Source: Candidatus Peregrinibacteria bacterium CG10_big_fil_rev_8_21_14_0_10_55_24
GTDB taxonomy: Bacteria; Patescibacteriota; Gracilibacteria; Peribacterales; Peribacteraceae
DNA length: 64,000 bases
Direction: 5' to 3'
Assembly: GCA_002772745.1 (NCBI GenBank)
Contig: PFDV01000003.1
Location: forward strand, 62,001-126,000
The stretch's first letter is position 1; the number at the start of each line of letters is the position of its first letter. Made by a program: the position numbers and the translations under genes. The notes below the pieces were generated by a model that was given only the letters and a program-made list of their open reading frames with translations, was not told the DNA's origin and made no database searches. Of the stretch, positions 1 to 7,492 are shown in pieces.

Positions 1-180
1 TTGGAGATCCTTCTCTGTAATAACAATCGTGCGTTGGGGGTGATGGGAAAGAACGGTACTGAGAATCAGGGCTTTGGCTGTTTCGTTTGAAGCACCGGAA
101 ACCACCAAACGTCGTTTGGTTTTAAGAAGATCCGCCAGGTTTTTGTGCGTCTCACTCCCAAGGAGGAGAGATGGTCGCAT
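1..180 (-). CDS. mfd: Transcription-repair coupling factor, N-terminal fragment (cut by window edge)
   Basis: The minus strand encodes 60 residues from an ATG at 178-180 and runs off the left edge in frame. The start reads MRPSLLLGSETHKNLADLLK, followed by a strand-turn-helix (RRLVVSGASNETAKALIL) and TIVITEKDL. That matches the way Mfd and UvrB-like proteins open their first degenerate helicase-like domain, without an active P-loop. Mfd removes stalled RNA polymerase at DNA lesions and recruits UvrA. The gene lies 66 bases downstream of dnaN on the same strand. The assignment rests on only 60 residues, so another UvrB-like or SNF2-like protein is possible. The right edge of the window carries uvrB. 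Confidence 0.55.
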   Translation of the reverse strand, partial: MRPSLLLGSETHKNLADLLKTKRRLVVSGASNETAKALILSTVLSHHPQRTIVITEKDLQ

Positions 181-246
181 GTGAGACAAAGAAAAATACC
201 TATGAAAACCGGCGCAGAAAACACTTGCGAACCGCGCGGGCGGTGC

Positions 247-1419
247 TCACCCCTCCTGGAGCCGCAGAGGCATAACCAGGTGGAGAAGCTGCTTATTGGA
301 AGGAACCCGAAATACAGCAGGATGCATGCTATCGGTGACGTGAGCTTGCACTTGTTCATCGTCAACGTGACTGAGAAAGTCTAGGAGGTAAGACGAGCTT
401 AACGCAATCTTATTTTGCTCTCCTTCCAGGGTAGTTTCGAGTGTTGCCTCATCGCGGCCGATTTGGGTCTGAGGAGTGATGATATGCACTTTGTTATCGG
501 AGAATTGGAATGTGAGATTATTATTTGTCTCCTTCGCAAAGTAATGCATGCGCTTCACCACTGTAAGAAGCTCTTTTGTGGAGAGCGCCACTATGGTTTT
601 TGCTTCTTTGGGGATAATTTGCTGGTAGTCCGGGAATTTCCCTTCAATAAGACGAGAAAGGAGACGAGTATCCCCCACACTCACCTCAATTTGTTGGTTA
701 CTAAGGGCCACGCCAACAGACTCGTTTGCTGCTTGTTTCTTTTTCCCTTTGTCCCCGCCACTCTTCTCTTCCTTTCCTCCGCCCTCTTCTTTGTATGACC
801 CAAGAATTGTTTTCAATTCTTCGAGTACTTTTGTGGGAATGATGCAGGAAATATCCCCATTGCCGCTGTTGAGTGGGATACGATATTCAGAGAGCCGGTA
901 ACTATCAGTGGCAACAAAAATGAGATTTCCTTTTTCCGCGCGCAGGTAAACTCCGGAGAGCACCGGCCGCAAAGAAGAGCGGGCGGACGCAAACGTCACC
1001 ATGTGGAGTGCATCGAGAAGTGGAGTGGCATCGAGGGTGAAGTTTTCTTCTTTTTTGGTTGCCGCAATTGTCGGATACTCGGAAGCAGATTCTCCTGCAA
1101 TTAATGTTTTTGCATGTTTTGAGGTGCATTTGAGTTGTGTCCCCTCACTGGTTTCCAGGAGTACTTCGGCATCAGAATTGTACTGCGCAAAGTTAAGAAT
1201 TGCTTTGGCTGGAATAGTAATAACTCCTTCATTTTCGATGTTCGCTTCAAACTGTGTGACAATACTCAACTCTAAATCTGTAGCACTTATTGTACAACGC
1301 TTCCCTTCGACTTCTAAAAGAACGTTCCCAAGAATGGGTAATGCTTGCTGATTACTAATTGCGCGTGTAACAAGATGAAGAGCGCGGAGAAGGTCTGTTG
1401 TCTGGCAGGAAAATTTCAT
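247..1419 (-). CDS. dnaN: DNA polymerase III beta sliding clamp
   Basis: DnaN forms the ring clamp that tethers the replicative polymerase. The 390-residue protein has the three-domain clamp fold and starts MKFSCQTTDLLRAL. It ends close to the family's conserved VMPLRL peptide, which forms part of the peptide-binding pocket. The longer upstream reading frame (to 1581) is not clamp-like, so I chose the ATG at 1417-1419. An unusual Lys/Glu/Gly-rich insert occupies about residues 211-233, at the junction of domains 2 and 3, where typical clamps have a short connector. A TATAAT -10 lies at 1451-1456 on the minus strand, giving a leader of about 25 bases. Upstream lies the DnaA-box cluster; dnaA itself is not in this window. 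Confidence 0.95.
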   Translation of the reverse strand: MKFSCQTTDLLRALHLVTRAISNQQALPILGNVLLEVEGKRCTISATDLELSIVTQFEANIENEGVITIPAKAILNFAQYNSDAEVLLETSEGTQLKCTSKHAKTLIAGESASEYPTIAATKKEENFTLDATPLLDALHMVTFASARSSLRPVLSGVYLRAEKGNLIFVATDSYRLSEYRIPLNSGNGDISCIIPTKVLEELKTILGSYKEEGGGKEEKSGGDKGKKKQAANESVGVALSNQQIEVSVGDTRLLSRLIEGKFPDYQQIIPKEAKTIVALSTKELLTVVKRMHYFAKETNNNLTFQFSDNKVHIITPQTQIGRDEATLETTLEGEQNKIALSSSYLLDFLSHVDDEQVQAHVTDSMHPAVFRVPSNKQLLHLVMPLRLQEG

Positions 1420-1450
1420 GGTTCTATATGAAGAGGATAATTGGATAAGT

Positions 1451-1456
1451 ATTATA
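1451..1456 (-). promoter_or_regulatory. Promoter -10 element of dnaN
   Basis: Read on the minus strand this is a perfect TATAAT, 31 bases before the dnaN start codon. A weak -35 (TGTTCC) lies 17 bases further upstream at 1474-1479. The promoter sits inside the DnaA-box region, so DnaA could influence dnaN expression. Confidence 0.5.
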
Positions 1457-1512
1457 CTTAAATCGTCATAGTAGGAACATCTTTTCAAGAAGGATTTTCT
1501 CCAGCCTGTTCC

Positions 1513-1803
1513 TGTGGATATATTCTTCTCTCTGCTAAAATTTTGCCTAAGAAACAGAAGAATTTTCCCTGAAAGGTTCATTTGGAGAATAAGAGCACCT
1601 GTGTATGTTCACTATTTGTGTGTGGGGGGGGTGTGGAAAACCCGTGGAAAACCACCAAAGAAATCCTTTAAAGAGCCAATCTCTATTCCATGGCTCATCA
1701 TAGCCAAAAACAACAATTGTTGTGCATAAAACCAAGTGAAGAGTGGGGAACGAGATCTACGCTTATCCACAGGAATGTGGAGAGAGCTCATTGCTTATCC
1801 AAG
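1513..1803. other. DnaA-box cluster, candidate replication origin (oriC)
   Basis: The gap of about 375 bases between dnaN and the nucleotidyltransferase gene holds no credible gene but several DnaA-box-like 9-mers. A perfect TTATCCACA lies at 1763-1771 and a perfect TTATNCACA match on the other strand at 1721-1729 (TGTGCATAA). One-mismatch copies are TGTGGATAT (1513-1521) and TGTGGAAAA (1632-1640). Weaker copies lie at 1643-1651, 1776-1784 and 1795-1803. A 12-bp palindrome CAACAATTGTTG sits at 1711-1722. Position beside dnaN is typical of bacterial origins; dnaA is usually on the other side but here is replaced by a sugar nucleotidyltransferase. No long AT-rich unwinding tract is obvious. Confidence 0.6.
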
Positions 1804-3105
1804 AGCCTCAGACCGGTACGCTGCCCTTCCACCGGGTTCCAGCGGAGGGGTTTTGTTCGGTCGGATAACGAGTTCTCCTCCCCTCGTAGTGACAAAACTC
1901 CCATCAGGTATGTCCTGAGAAATCAGTGAGTGGCTGCCAATAAAACTCCCAGCCCCGATTTTGCACCCAGGATTTATGCTGGTGTGGATCCCCAAGCGGC
2001 AATGGTCCCCAATAACAGTACCGAATTTCGTGTGCCCGGTGGCAACCGGTTTCCCTTGGATCGCAGAGGAAATCTCCATCTCATCAAGACGAAGATTGCC
2101 AGTCATACTTCCTCCCCCAAAGGAAACGTTGCTCCCGATCACACTGTCTCCTACATAGCTCATATGGGTCCAGACATACTGAGCGAGAACACTGGATTTC
2201 ACCTCGCTGCCAAAGCCAACAACACAATGCTCGCCAATGCTACTCCCGCGGACAAGCGCATTATTCGCGATAACACTCTGAGCTCCAATAACACAGGGGC
2301 CGCGCACAGTGGCATGAGGAAAAACACGAACCCCCTCGCCAAGCACAATGGGGCCATCAAGAACGGCGGTGGGGTGGACTTGTACTGTGGGGTGGATGAC
2401 GGGGGTTTTAATTTCAGAGAGGAGCGCAGGGAGGAGATCAAGAAGGTGCCAGGGATACTTCACCGCTTGCCAGGTTCCTTCGTAAGGAACAGCACGATAT
2501 ACATGATCTTTAAGTAGCGATCCTATGGCTCGCTCGTAGGCCCCATCCGCCTTTCCCTTGGTCTGTTGGAGTGCTACGAAGAGCTTTTCAGGATGGTTGT
2601 GGATGTGCACGACAATATTCATAAGGTTGCTCGGTTCCTTCCCCGGACCGGGCTTTTCCACAATCCCCGTTAGTCGCCCATTGGCATCTTGCTGCAGGTA
2701 TCCACCAGGGAAATACCGCTCTACCCGTTGCGCTAAGAGAGCGCCGCTCACCCCCTTTTGTATTCCCGCAGCAAGGAGAGCTGAGTATCCCTTAGATTCG
2801 ATGATATCATTGGCGCAGACGACGAGCGTGGGTTCCTCATTGCAGGAGGGCAGTGCGCTAAGAAGCGCGCCGCGCATTCCCAAGTCCAAGTCCTCCTGCT
2901 CGATGGTGGGGAGATGGGGAAAGAGCGGTCGGACGAGATCAAGATTGTGCGTCCCTCCAACCACAGTCACATCACGCACGCCGGCTGCCGCAAGACGCTG
3001 AAGAGTAAGAGCGAGCAGATTGGTACCGCAGAGAGGGAAGAGCGTTTTCTCAGAGAGCGGCCAAAACCGCTGCGATCTGCCGGCAACCAGGAGCAGAGTT
3101 TTCAC
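1795..3105 (-). CDS. GlmU-like bifunctional sugar-1-phosphate nucleotidylyltransferase/acyltransferase
   Basis: The 436-residue protein has an N-terminal nucleotidyltransferase domain (about 1-240), opening MKTLLLVAGRSQRFWPLSEK, a variant of the family's G-x-G-T-R signature. From about residue 250 a left-handed beta-helix of hexapeptide repeats follows (for example VIHPTVQVHPTAVLDGPIV and GSFIGSHSLI). This two-domain order is that of GlmU and archaeal Sta/GlmU-type enzymes that make UDP- or dTDP-activated sugars for cell-surface polymers. The exact sugar cannot be told from sequence. The first glycine-rich loop is atypical (AGRSQRF), so activity of the first domain should be considered unproven. 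Translation starts at GTG (3103-3105), preceded by TAGGCT six bases upstream, which suggests a leaderless transcript. Confidence 0.8.
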   Translation of the reverse strand: MKTLLLVAGRSQRFWPLSEKTLFPLCGTNLLALTLQRLAAAGVRDVTVVGGTHNLDLVRPLFPHLPTIEQEDLDLGMRGALLSALPSCNEEPTLVVCANDIIESKGYSALLAAGIQKGVSGALLAQRVERYFPGGYLQQDANGRLTGIVEKPGPGKEPSNLMNIVVHIHNHPEKLFVALQQTKGKADGAYERAIGSLLKDHVYRAVPYEGTWQAVKYPWHLLDLLPALLSEIKTPVIHPTVQVHPTAVLDGPIVLGEGVRVFPHATVRGPCVIGAQSVIANNALVRGSSIGEHCVVGFGSEVKSSVLAQYVWTHMSYVGDSVIGSNVSFGGGSMTGNLRLDEMEISSAIQGKPVATGHTKFGTVIGDHCRLGIHTSINPGCKIGAGSFIGSHSLISQDIPDGSFVTTRGGELVIRPNKTPPLEPGGRAAYRSEALG

Positions 3106-3155
3106 AGGGGAAGCCTACCGTGATGGACAAGCCAGTGGTAGCGGAAAGTAGGGTA

Positions 3156-4001
3156 TTACCGGTCAGGAGTGCCATAAAACATCACAGGAATCGTACCGGA
3201 ATCTTGGGTATTCAGGAGAGGGATATGCAGGGCTTCATACCGCGCGACAGTTGCAGGATTCGGATGCCCAAATGAATTGCCTTCTCCCGAAGAGACAATA
3301 GCAAGCTGCGGAGAGACAGCGAGGAGAAATCCTGTGCAAGAAGATGTGGTGCTGCCATGGTGCGGCACCTTGAGGACATCGGCACGCATGTTTGTACCGG
3401 AGGCGAGGAGAGATTTCTCGCTCTGTTGGGAAATGTCTCCAGTGAGGAGAATACTGCCGCTTCCCGATCGCGCAGAAAGAACAACAGACCGATCATTGGC
3501 CGTTAAGGCATCTCTTTGTTCGTGGGGGGGCCAAAGAACCTTCAAAGATGTTCCATCATTCAAGTGAATACGTGTACCCACTGAGACGATATGGAGAGGA
3601 ACAGTAAACCGTGCAGCAAGATCAAAGAGCGCCCGCAAACGGCCCGTGTGAGGAGCACAATCCTCCGCCGTCAGAATGCCGTGTATCCGGTAGCGTTCTA
3701 GGATTGCAGGGAAAGCAGCGAGATGATCTTCATGGGGATGGGTGAGCACCAAAAGATCAATACTTCGGTCAAAGAATGGCATGTATTCTCCCAAGCGTTC
3801 CAATGCAGAAAAATCGGGTCCCCCGTCTACAAGAATTTGCCGCCCTGTGGGGGTGACAAGAAGCACAGAATCTCCCTGACCTACATCAAAGATGTAGGCA
3901 TGGAATTTCCCATCAGGTAAACGAGAAATCTCGTGCCAGGAAAGCAGCAGTACAAGTACTGCGGCAGAACCAAGCCAAAGGGTGTAGCGCGCCTGTCTCA
4001 T
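3156..4001 (-). CDS. Membrane-anchored MBL-fold hydrolase resembling the ComEC C-terminal domain
   Basis: A single hydrophobic N-terminal segment (YTLWLGSAAVLVLLLSW) is followed by a metallo-beta-lactamase domain. The metal-binding motif is THPHEDH (HxHxDH type), and FDVGQGDSVLL with VDGGPD is the hallmark of the ComEC/Rec2 C-terminal domain. HHGSTTSS supplies a later metal-binding His pair. In ComEC this domain is fused to a DNA-translocating channel; here it stands alone, and no ComEC channel is in the window. It could act as an outward-facing nuclease or phosphodiesterase. I chose the ATG at 3999-4001 rather than a TTG at 4034 because TACACT lies 13 bases upstream and fits a very short leader. 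Confidence 0.8.
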   Translation of the reverse strand: MRQARYTLWLGSAAVLVLLLSWHEISRLPDGKFHAYIFDVGQGDSVLLVTPTGRQILVDGGPDFSALERLGEYMPFFDRSIDLLVLTHPHEDHLAAFPAILERYRIHGILTAEDCAPHTGRLRALFDLAARFTVPLHIVSVGTRIHLNDGTSLKVLWPPHEQRDALTANDRSVVLSARSGSGSILLTGDISQQSEKSLLASGTNMRADVLKVPHHGSTTSSCTGFLLAVSPQLAIVSSGEGNSFGHPNPATVARYEALHIPLLNTQDSGTIPVMFYGTPDR

Positions 4002-4047
4002 GACAAAGGGGCACAGTGTACGCTCCTCCACCAAAGCACACTACGAC

Positions 4048-5424
4048 TTACGCCTGTACGCGTTTGCGCATTTTTCTCCAACCAGCAACACCTCCTGCTA
4101 CTGCGAATGCGAGCAGCGCTGCCGGGGCGCCAGATGAACTCAGTCCACCATGGGATGAAGTTATTTGCGCGGTCGGGGTACCGGCGACTGCCGAAGTCCC
4201 TAAGACGATGTTCTGGAATCCACCGGGGAGGATTCCCCCATCTCTCTGGACGAGCGCAACGGAAAGGCCAAACATTCCAGGGGAGACATCGGGGATCTGT
4301 GCGCCACCGACACCAGGGTTCACCATTTGCGAAGCGCCGAATGTTTTCCCCCCGTCACGAGATTGATTCGTAAGCAAGTACGCCAAAGAATCAATATTTC
4401 CAATGACATCCCATACGGCAGTTACGGTGTAGAGACCGTTCCCCTGTGCCAGAGCGGCAAGCCGGAAATTGGTAAGTTGTGCAGTGCTATTCTGCTGTAC
4501 TTCCGTAGGTGTAGTTTCCGTAGGCACTCCACCCTGCGCACGCGCCTGTTCCCAATCTGCAGGCTGGGGCTGGGGGCCGGTAGGCGCACTCCCCTGAGGG
4601 TGTCCTTCAAAGTACACACGGTTTTGGACAACATCGAGAGGGAGCCCCTGCGGGCTACGTACAGGAGAACGCATGGAGAATTCATAGATACGACCCTGTT
4701 CCTGTTGCGCTGTTGTCACGCGCATGGTTGTTCCCTGGATGATCATCCGTGCAATGCGCAAAGACGTCCCAACAGCATCAACAATACGGAACGCCAGAGG
4801 AGCCTGCTCGGGTTCCACAGTTACGGGCGTGTTGAGCGTAATTTCCACCTCAGTCGGTGAAAGCGCTACCGCAGAGGTCAGCTGTACACTTGTAGGCTCG
4901 CTGGGGAAATCAACACCGGCCTCCGTCGGTATCGTAGGCTGCTCCTGTTCCTCTATGGGCAGTGTAACTGTTTCCTCGCGGATCTCCATTGTCTGCGGCT
5001 CTTCCTCTTCAGATTGAGGCTGTTCCTCTTCCTCTTCCATAGGAGGGCTCACCGTTTCCGTGAGATTTACGGCGACTTCCTCCACAAACAAGTTAATGTC
5101 CTCTCCCGCAGGGCTCACGCCGATCACGGCGATGAAGAGCGTACCCACATCAGGAGGATCCGCAAAAACAAACTCCGTTTGCACCCCGTCGGTCTGCTCA
5201 AAATCATCGTAGAGTCCACCGTTTTCCAGAATAGATTCAAAGCTGTAGTACACACGGTAATACGCCACATCTTCCCCAGGCTGCGCATTCCATTCTACTT
5301 TCACGCTACCATCCTCCTGGAGTTCTGCACGCAGTCCCGTGACGTATGCAGGCGGCGTTGCCAGGGCAACGGATGCACAGAGAAGTGCAATCATTGTGAT
5401 GCAGGTTCGAGAGAGAATACGCAT
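4048..5424 (-). CDS. Exported fibronectin type III surface protein with C-terminal membrane anchor
   Basis: The 458-residue protein opens with a signal peptide (ISLEU-type hydrophobic core MIALLCASVALA, cleavage expected after ATPP region). A fibronectin type III domain covers about residues 27-120 (VKVEWNAQPGEDVAYYRVYY). A strongly acidic, Glu-rich linker follows, then a second beta-rich domain (LSPTEVEITLNTPVTVEPEQ) and a third region with RDGG and GGFQNIVLG. The C-terminus is a hydrophobic helix ending in a basic tail (WRKMRKR), preceded by a Ser/Gly stretch, so the protein is probably tethered to the cell surface. No LPxTG box is present. A TACAAT element lies about 35 bases upstream. The neighbouring Wzx flippase fits a surface-assembly role; the ligand is unknown. 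Confidence 0.75.
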   Translation of the reverse strand: MRILSRTCITMIALLCASVALATPPAYVTGLRAELQEDGSVKVEWNAQPGEDVAYYRVYYSFESILENGGLYDDFEQTDGVQTEFVFADPPDVGTLFIAVIGVSPAGEDINLFVEEVAVNLTETVSPPMEEEEEQPQSEEEEPQTMEIREETVTLPIEEQEQPTIPTEAGVDFPSEPTSVQLTSAVALSPTEVEITLNTPVTVEPEQAPLAFRIVDAVGTSLRIARMIIQGTTMRVTTAQQEQGRIYEFSMRSPVRSPQGLPLDVVQNRVYFEGHPQGSAPTGPQPQPADWEQARAQGGVPTETTPTEVQQNSTAQLTNFRLAALAQGNGLYTVTAVWDVIGNIDSLAYLLTNQSRDGGKTFGASQMVNPGVGGAQIPDVSPGMFGLSVALVQRDGGILPGGFQNIVLGTSAVAGTPTAQITSSHGGLSSSGAPAALLAFAVAGGVAGWRKMRKRVQA

Positions 5425-5526
5425 GGAGTTGCTGTGTATTTCACATCATTGTACCACAGAATCGTGTACGGGCCAAGTGGCAAAATCCTTATCGTGCACC
5501 CAAAGAGAGAGCTCCAAGTGGTAATG

Positions 5527-6987
5527 CTATGTATTGCGTATCCACACAGCGCGAATGAGTCCGGTGCCCCAAGCAAGAAAGAGGAGAAATATGCCGGATA
5601 GAGCGAGACCAACCACTGTGCGGATTTCCGTTGTGAGCAACGGCGCACTCCACCAAAGGCTTATTCCTAGGAACACGGAGAAGAAAAACCACCGTAGCAT
5701 GTATGACATGGGCAAACGGAAAGGCAAAACCCTCCACGCTTCGGCAGTGAGGAGAACGGCGAGCAGCACATGGACGGCAATGGAAGTCCATGCAGCGCCG
5801 ACAAATCCATAGAGCGGGATAAGCCAGAGATTCAATGCGAGAGAAAGCGCAACCCCCAGGAGCAGGCTTAGAACAAGTCGCTTCCATACGCCGCGCGTGA
5901 GGAGCGTGTAAAAACCAAAGAGTACCAATCCGTTGAGAAATATCGGGAAACCAATAAGTTCCAGGGCGGTATCCGATCCCGCTCGCAAGGGCGTAGAAAG
6001 ATATGCGGGGGTGGTGAGAAGGAGGATGAGGGGACGGCTCCACAGTACACAGAAGAGAAGAGAAATGGATCCTAAGGAGAGGAGCATGAGGAGTGTTTTA
6101 CTGAGGAGCGAGTTCATATCCTCCCCGCGCGCGTCGCGTTCACTCAAAATGGGTAATGTGGAATTGAGAAGGAACGTAGGGATAATGAATCCCATGTCAG
6201 CCATGCGCGCCACAAATCCGTAGTACGCATTCTGTAATTCGTAATCCGAACGCAACAGGGCAATAAGCGCCACATCCCACTGCCGGTAGAATGCCATGCA
6301 GAAGAAGGCAATACCGTACGGAGCAGCCTTCCGCAAAAGCTCACGGACAAGCATGCCGTTCCAATGCGGTCGTACACGCACCATACGGTCGGCAGCGGCG
6401 AGAGAAACAAGGAAGAGCACAAAAGCGCCTATTCCTCCGATAAAAAGAAACAGATGATAAATATGCAGGTCATGACTCCCGCGGATTCCCGCAACAATAA
6501 AAAGACCGATGAGAGAAACCGTGATAATGCGTTGAAGCACCTCCGCAATAAAGACGTAATGAAGCCGGTAATTGACCTGGAACACCGACCGAATAATACC
6601 GGCGAGCAAGGTGAAAATAGGAACAAGCGAGGCGATAGTGACCCCAAGGGGCAACGGAGTTCCTTTCCATAAAGGGAGCAACCATACAAAAAGAAGCGTC
6701 CCCCCTACTGCGCAAGAGAGCGTGAGTAACCGAAGAACGATGAGAGCGCCAAGCACCTCCTGTTTCCTCTCCGTGCGGCTGAGCTCTTTTAAGGCAACAG
6801 CATAGAGTCCAAAATCTGCGATGATCCCGGCCAGTTGGAGAATGCCGTAGACAGAGTTGTAGTTTCCGACGAGTTCTTTGCTTAAGCCCAGCGCCACAAA
6901 CTTCACCGTCAGAATGGAGAGCGCCGCCATCATGACTTGGCTCGCGAGCTGCCAAAGTGTTGAAGTGGCGATTTGGCGTGTCGACAT
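5527..6987 (-). CDS. Polysaccharide flippase (Wzx/MATE-like)
   Basis: The 486-residue integral membrane protein has about 12-14 predicted transmembrane helices and the N-terminal pattern of the PST/Wzx family (STLWQLASQVMMAALSILTVKFVALGL, then NYNSVYGILQLAGIIADFGLY). Wzx proteins move lipid-linked oligosaccharides across the membrane for capsule or O-antigen-like assembly. The reading frame is open upstream to 7239, but that extension is low in hydrophobic or family character and overlaps the structured RNA. I therefore chose the ATG at 6985-6987. CACAAT lies seven bases before that ATG, suggesting its own promoter and a leaderless start. The likely lipid-linked sugar donor enzyme is the sugar transferase at 34254-35648. 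Confidence 0.85.
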   Translation of the reverse strand: MSTRQIATSTLWQLASQVMMAALSILTVKFVALGLSKELVGNYNSVYGILQLAGIIADFGLYAVALKELSRTERKQEVLGALIVLRLLTLSCAVGGTLLFVWLLPLWKGTPLPLGVTIASLVPIFTLLAGIIRSVFQVNYRLHYVFIAEVLQRIITVSLIGLFIVAGIRGSHDLHIYHLFLFIGGIGAFVLFLVSLAAADRMVRVRPHWNGMLVRELLRKAAPYGIAFFCMAFYRQWDVALIALLRSDYELQNAYYGFVARMADMGFIIPTFLLNSTLPILSERDARGEDMNSLLSKTLLMLLSLGSISLLFCVLWSRPLILLLTTPAYLSTPLRAGSDTALELIGFPIFLNGLVLFGFYTLLTRGVWKRLVLSLLLGVALSLALNLWLIPLYGFVGAAWTSIAVHVLLAVLLTAEAWRVLPFRLPMSYMLRWFFFSVFLGISLWWSAPLLTTEIRTVVGLALSGIFLLFLAWGTGLIRAVWIRNT

Positions 6988-7016
6988 CGCAGGGATTGTG
7001 GTGCAAGGACGCGAAG

Positions 7017-7203
7017 AAAAAAAGCCCTCTCTTCCTCGGGCGAAGGATAGCAGCAACGGCTGCCGGTGCGAGCGCCTCTTCTGTTCCATAGAGGAAGTGC
7101 TCACGTATGTCCTTCGCCTCTCGAAGAGAGGGTCGTTACTATGACTGCTCCCAACAGGGAAGGGCTTCCAAAGCCACTGCATCCCTGCGCAGTGCATAGC
7201 AAC
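7017..7203 (-). ncRNA. Novel structured non-coding RNA, about 187 nt
   Basis: Read on the minus strand, a promoter (TTGACG, 19-base spacer, TATCAT) predicts a start at about 7202-7203. The first nine bases pair perfectly (one G-U) with 7135-7143 to close a multibranch domain. That domain holds a 6-bp hairpin (7175-7180 with 7189-7194) and a 5-bp hairpin (7163-7167 with 7171-7175). A second domain is closed by a 10-bp perfect helix (7025-7034 with 7123-7132) and an 8-bp helix (7040-7047 with 7110-7117). It contains hairpins at 7050-7063 and 7070-7102. The last helix is followed at once by seven U residues (7017-7023), as at an intrinsic terminator. It lacks tmRNA, SRP and RNase P signatures; rnpB is found elsewhere. 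It may also serve as the wzx leader. Confidence 0.65.
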
Positions 7204-7208
7204 TAAAT

Positions 7209-7239
7209 ATGATAGTAGAATCAGTTGTTTTCGCGTCAA
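7209..7239 (-). promoter_or_regulatory. Promoter of the structured RNA
   Basis: On the minus strand TTGACG (7234-7239) and TATCAT (7209-7214) are separated by 19 bases; an alternative -10 (TACTAT, 7212-7217) gives a 16-base spacer. The predicted start coincides with the first base of the closing helix of the RNA, which ties promoter and structure together. Confidence 0.55.
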
Positions 7240-7249
7240 GGGGTATCCC

Positions 7250-7283
7250 GGAGATTTTCAGGCACTCCTGCAAAAAAATCTCC
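7250..7283. repeat. Nested inverted repeat upstream of the RNA promoter
   Basis: GGAGATTTT (7250-7258) pairs with AAAATCTCC (7275-7283), and inside it CAGG (7259-7262) pairs with CCTG (7267-7270). Flanking TCCCG (7246-7250) and CGGGA (7292-7296) can extend it. It lies directly upstream of the -35 at 7234-7239. It could end read-through from the upstream TSUP gene or be an operator; neither is proven. Confidence 0.5.
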
Positions 7284-7412
7284 AAGCCCCACGGGACATT
7301 TCTTCGGAAGAGTATCGACAGCATCCAAACACTTCCCTACTATGCCCTACGATGCCGCTCTCCTTTAGGCACCTCACCTCAACCAAACAACTCTCTCGGG
7401 AGGATACGGACA

Positions 7413-7451
7413 GCATTCTTTCCGTTGCGCGGAAGATGGAGAATGCTTTTT
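7413..7451 (+). terminator. Intrinsic terminator-like hairpin pointing right, with no gene upstream
   Basis: GCATTCT (7413-7419) pairs with AGAATGC (7440-7446), and inside it TTCCG (7420-7424) pairs with CGGAA (7430-7434). Five T residues follow at 7447-7451. It is a terminator only for rightward transcription, yet no plus-strand gene precedes it. The interval from about 7210 to 7451 may therefore encode a second, divergent RNA. Confidence 0.45.
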
Positions 7452-7492
7452 CCCCAAGGTGTCCTATCTGAAAATGGGGGGAGTACGCTCTA

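Noticed and set aside
1930-2517. 195-residue plus-strand frame
   Set aside because: It lies wholly inside the nucleotidyltransferase gene on the other strand and has no domain or promoter.
6988-7239. N-terminal extension of the wzx gene by 84 residues
   Set aside because: The extension is not hydrophobic, is Arg/Ser-rich and covers the structured RNA, and the ATG at 6987 has a -10 of its own.
7017-7451. tmRNA, SRP RNA or RNase P RNA in this gap
   Set aside because: No tag-coding region with CCA-ended tRNA-like domain, no GTCAGG-type SRP loop and no RNase P P4 motif. rnpB is at 33449-33816.
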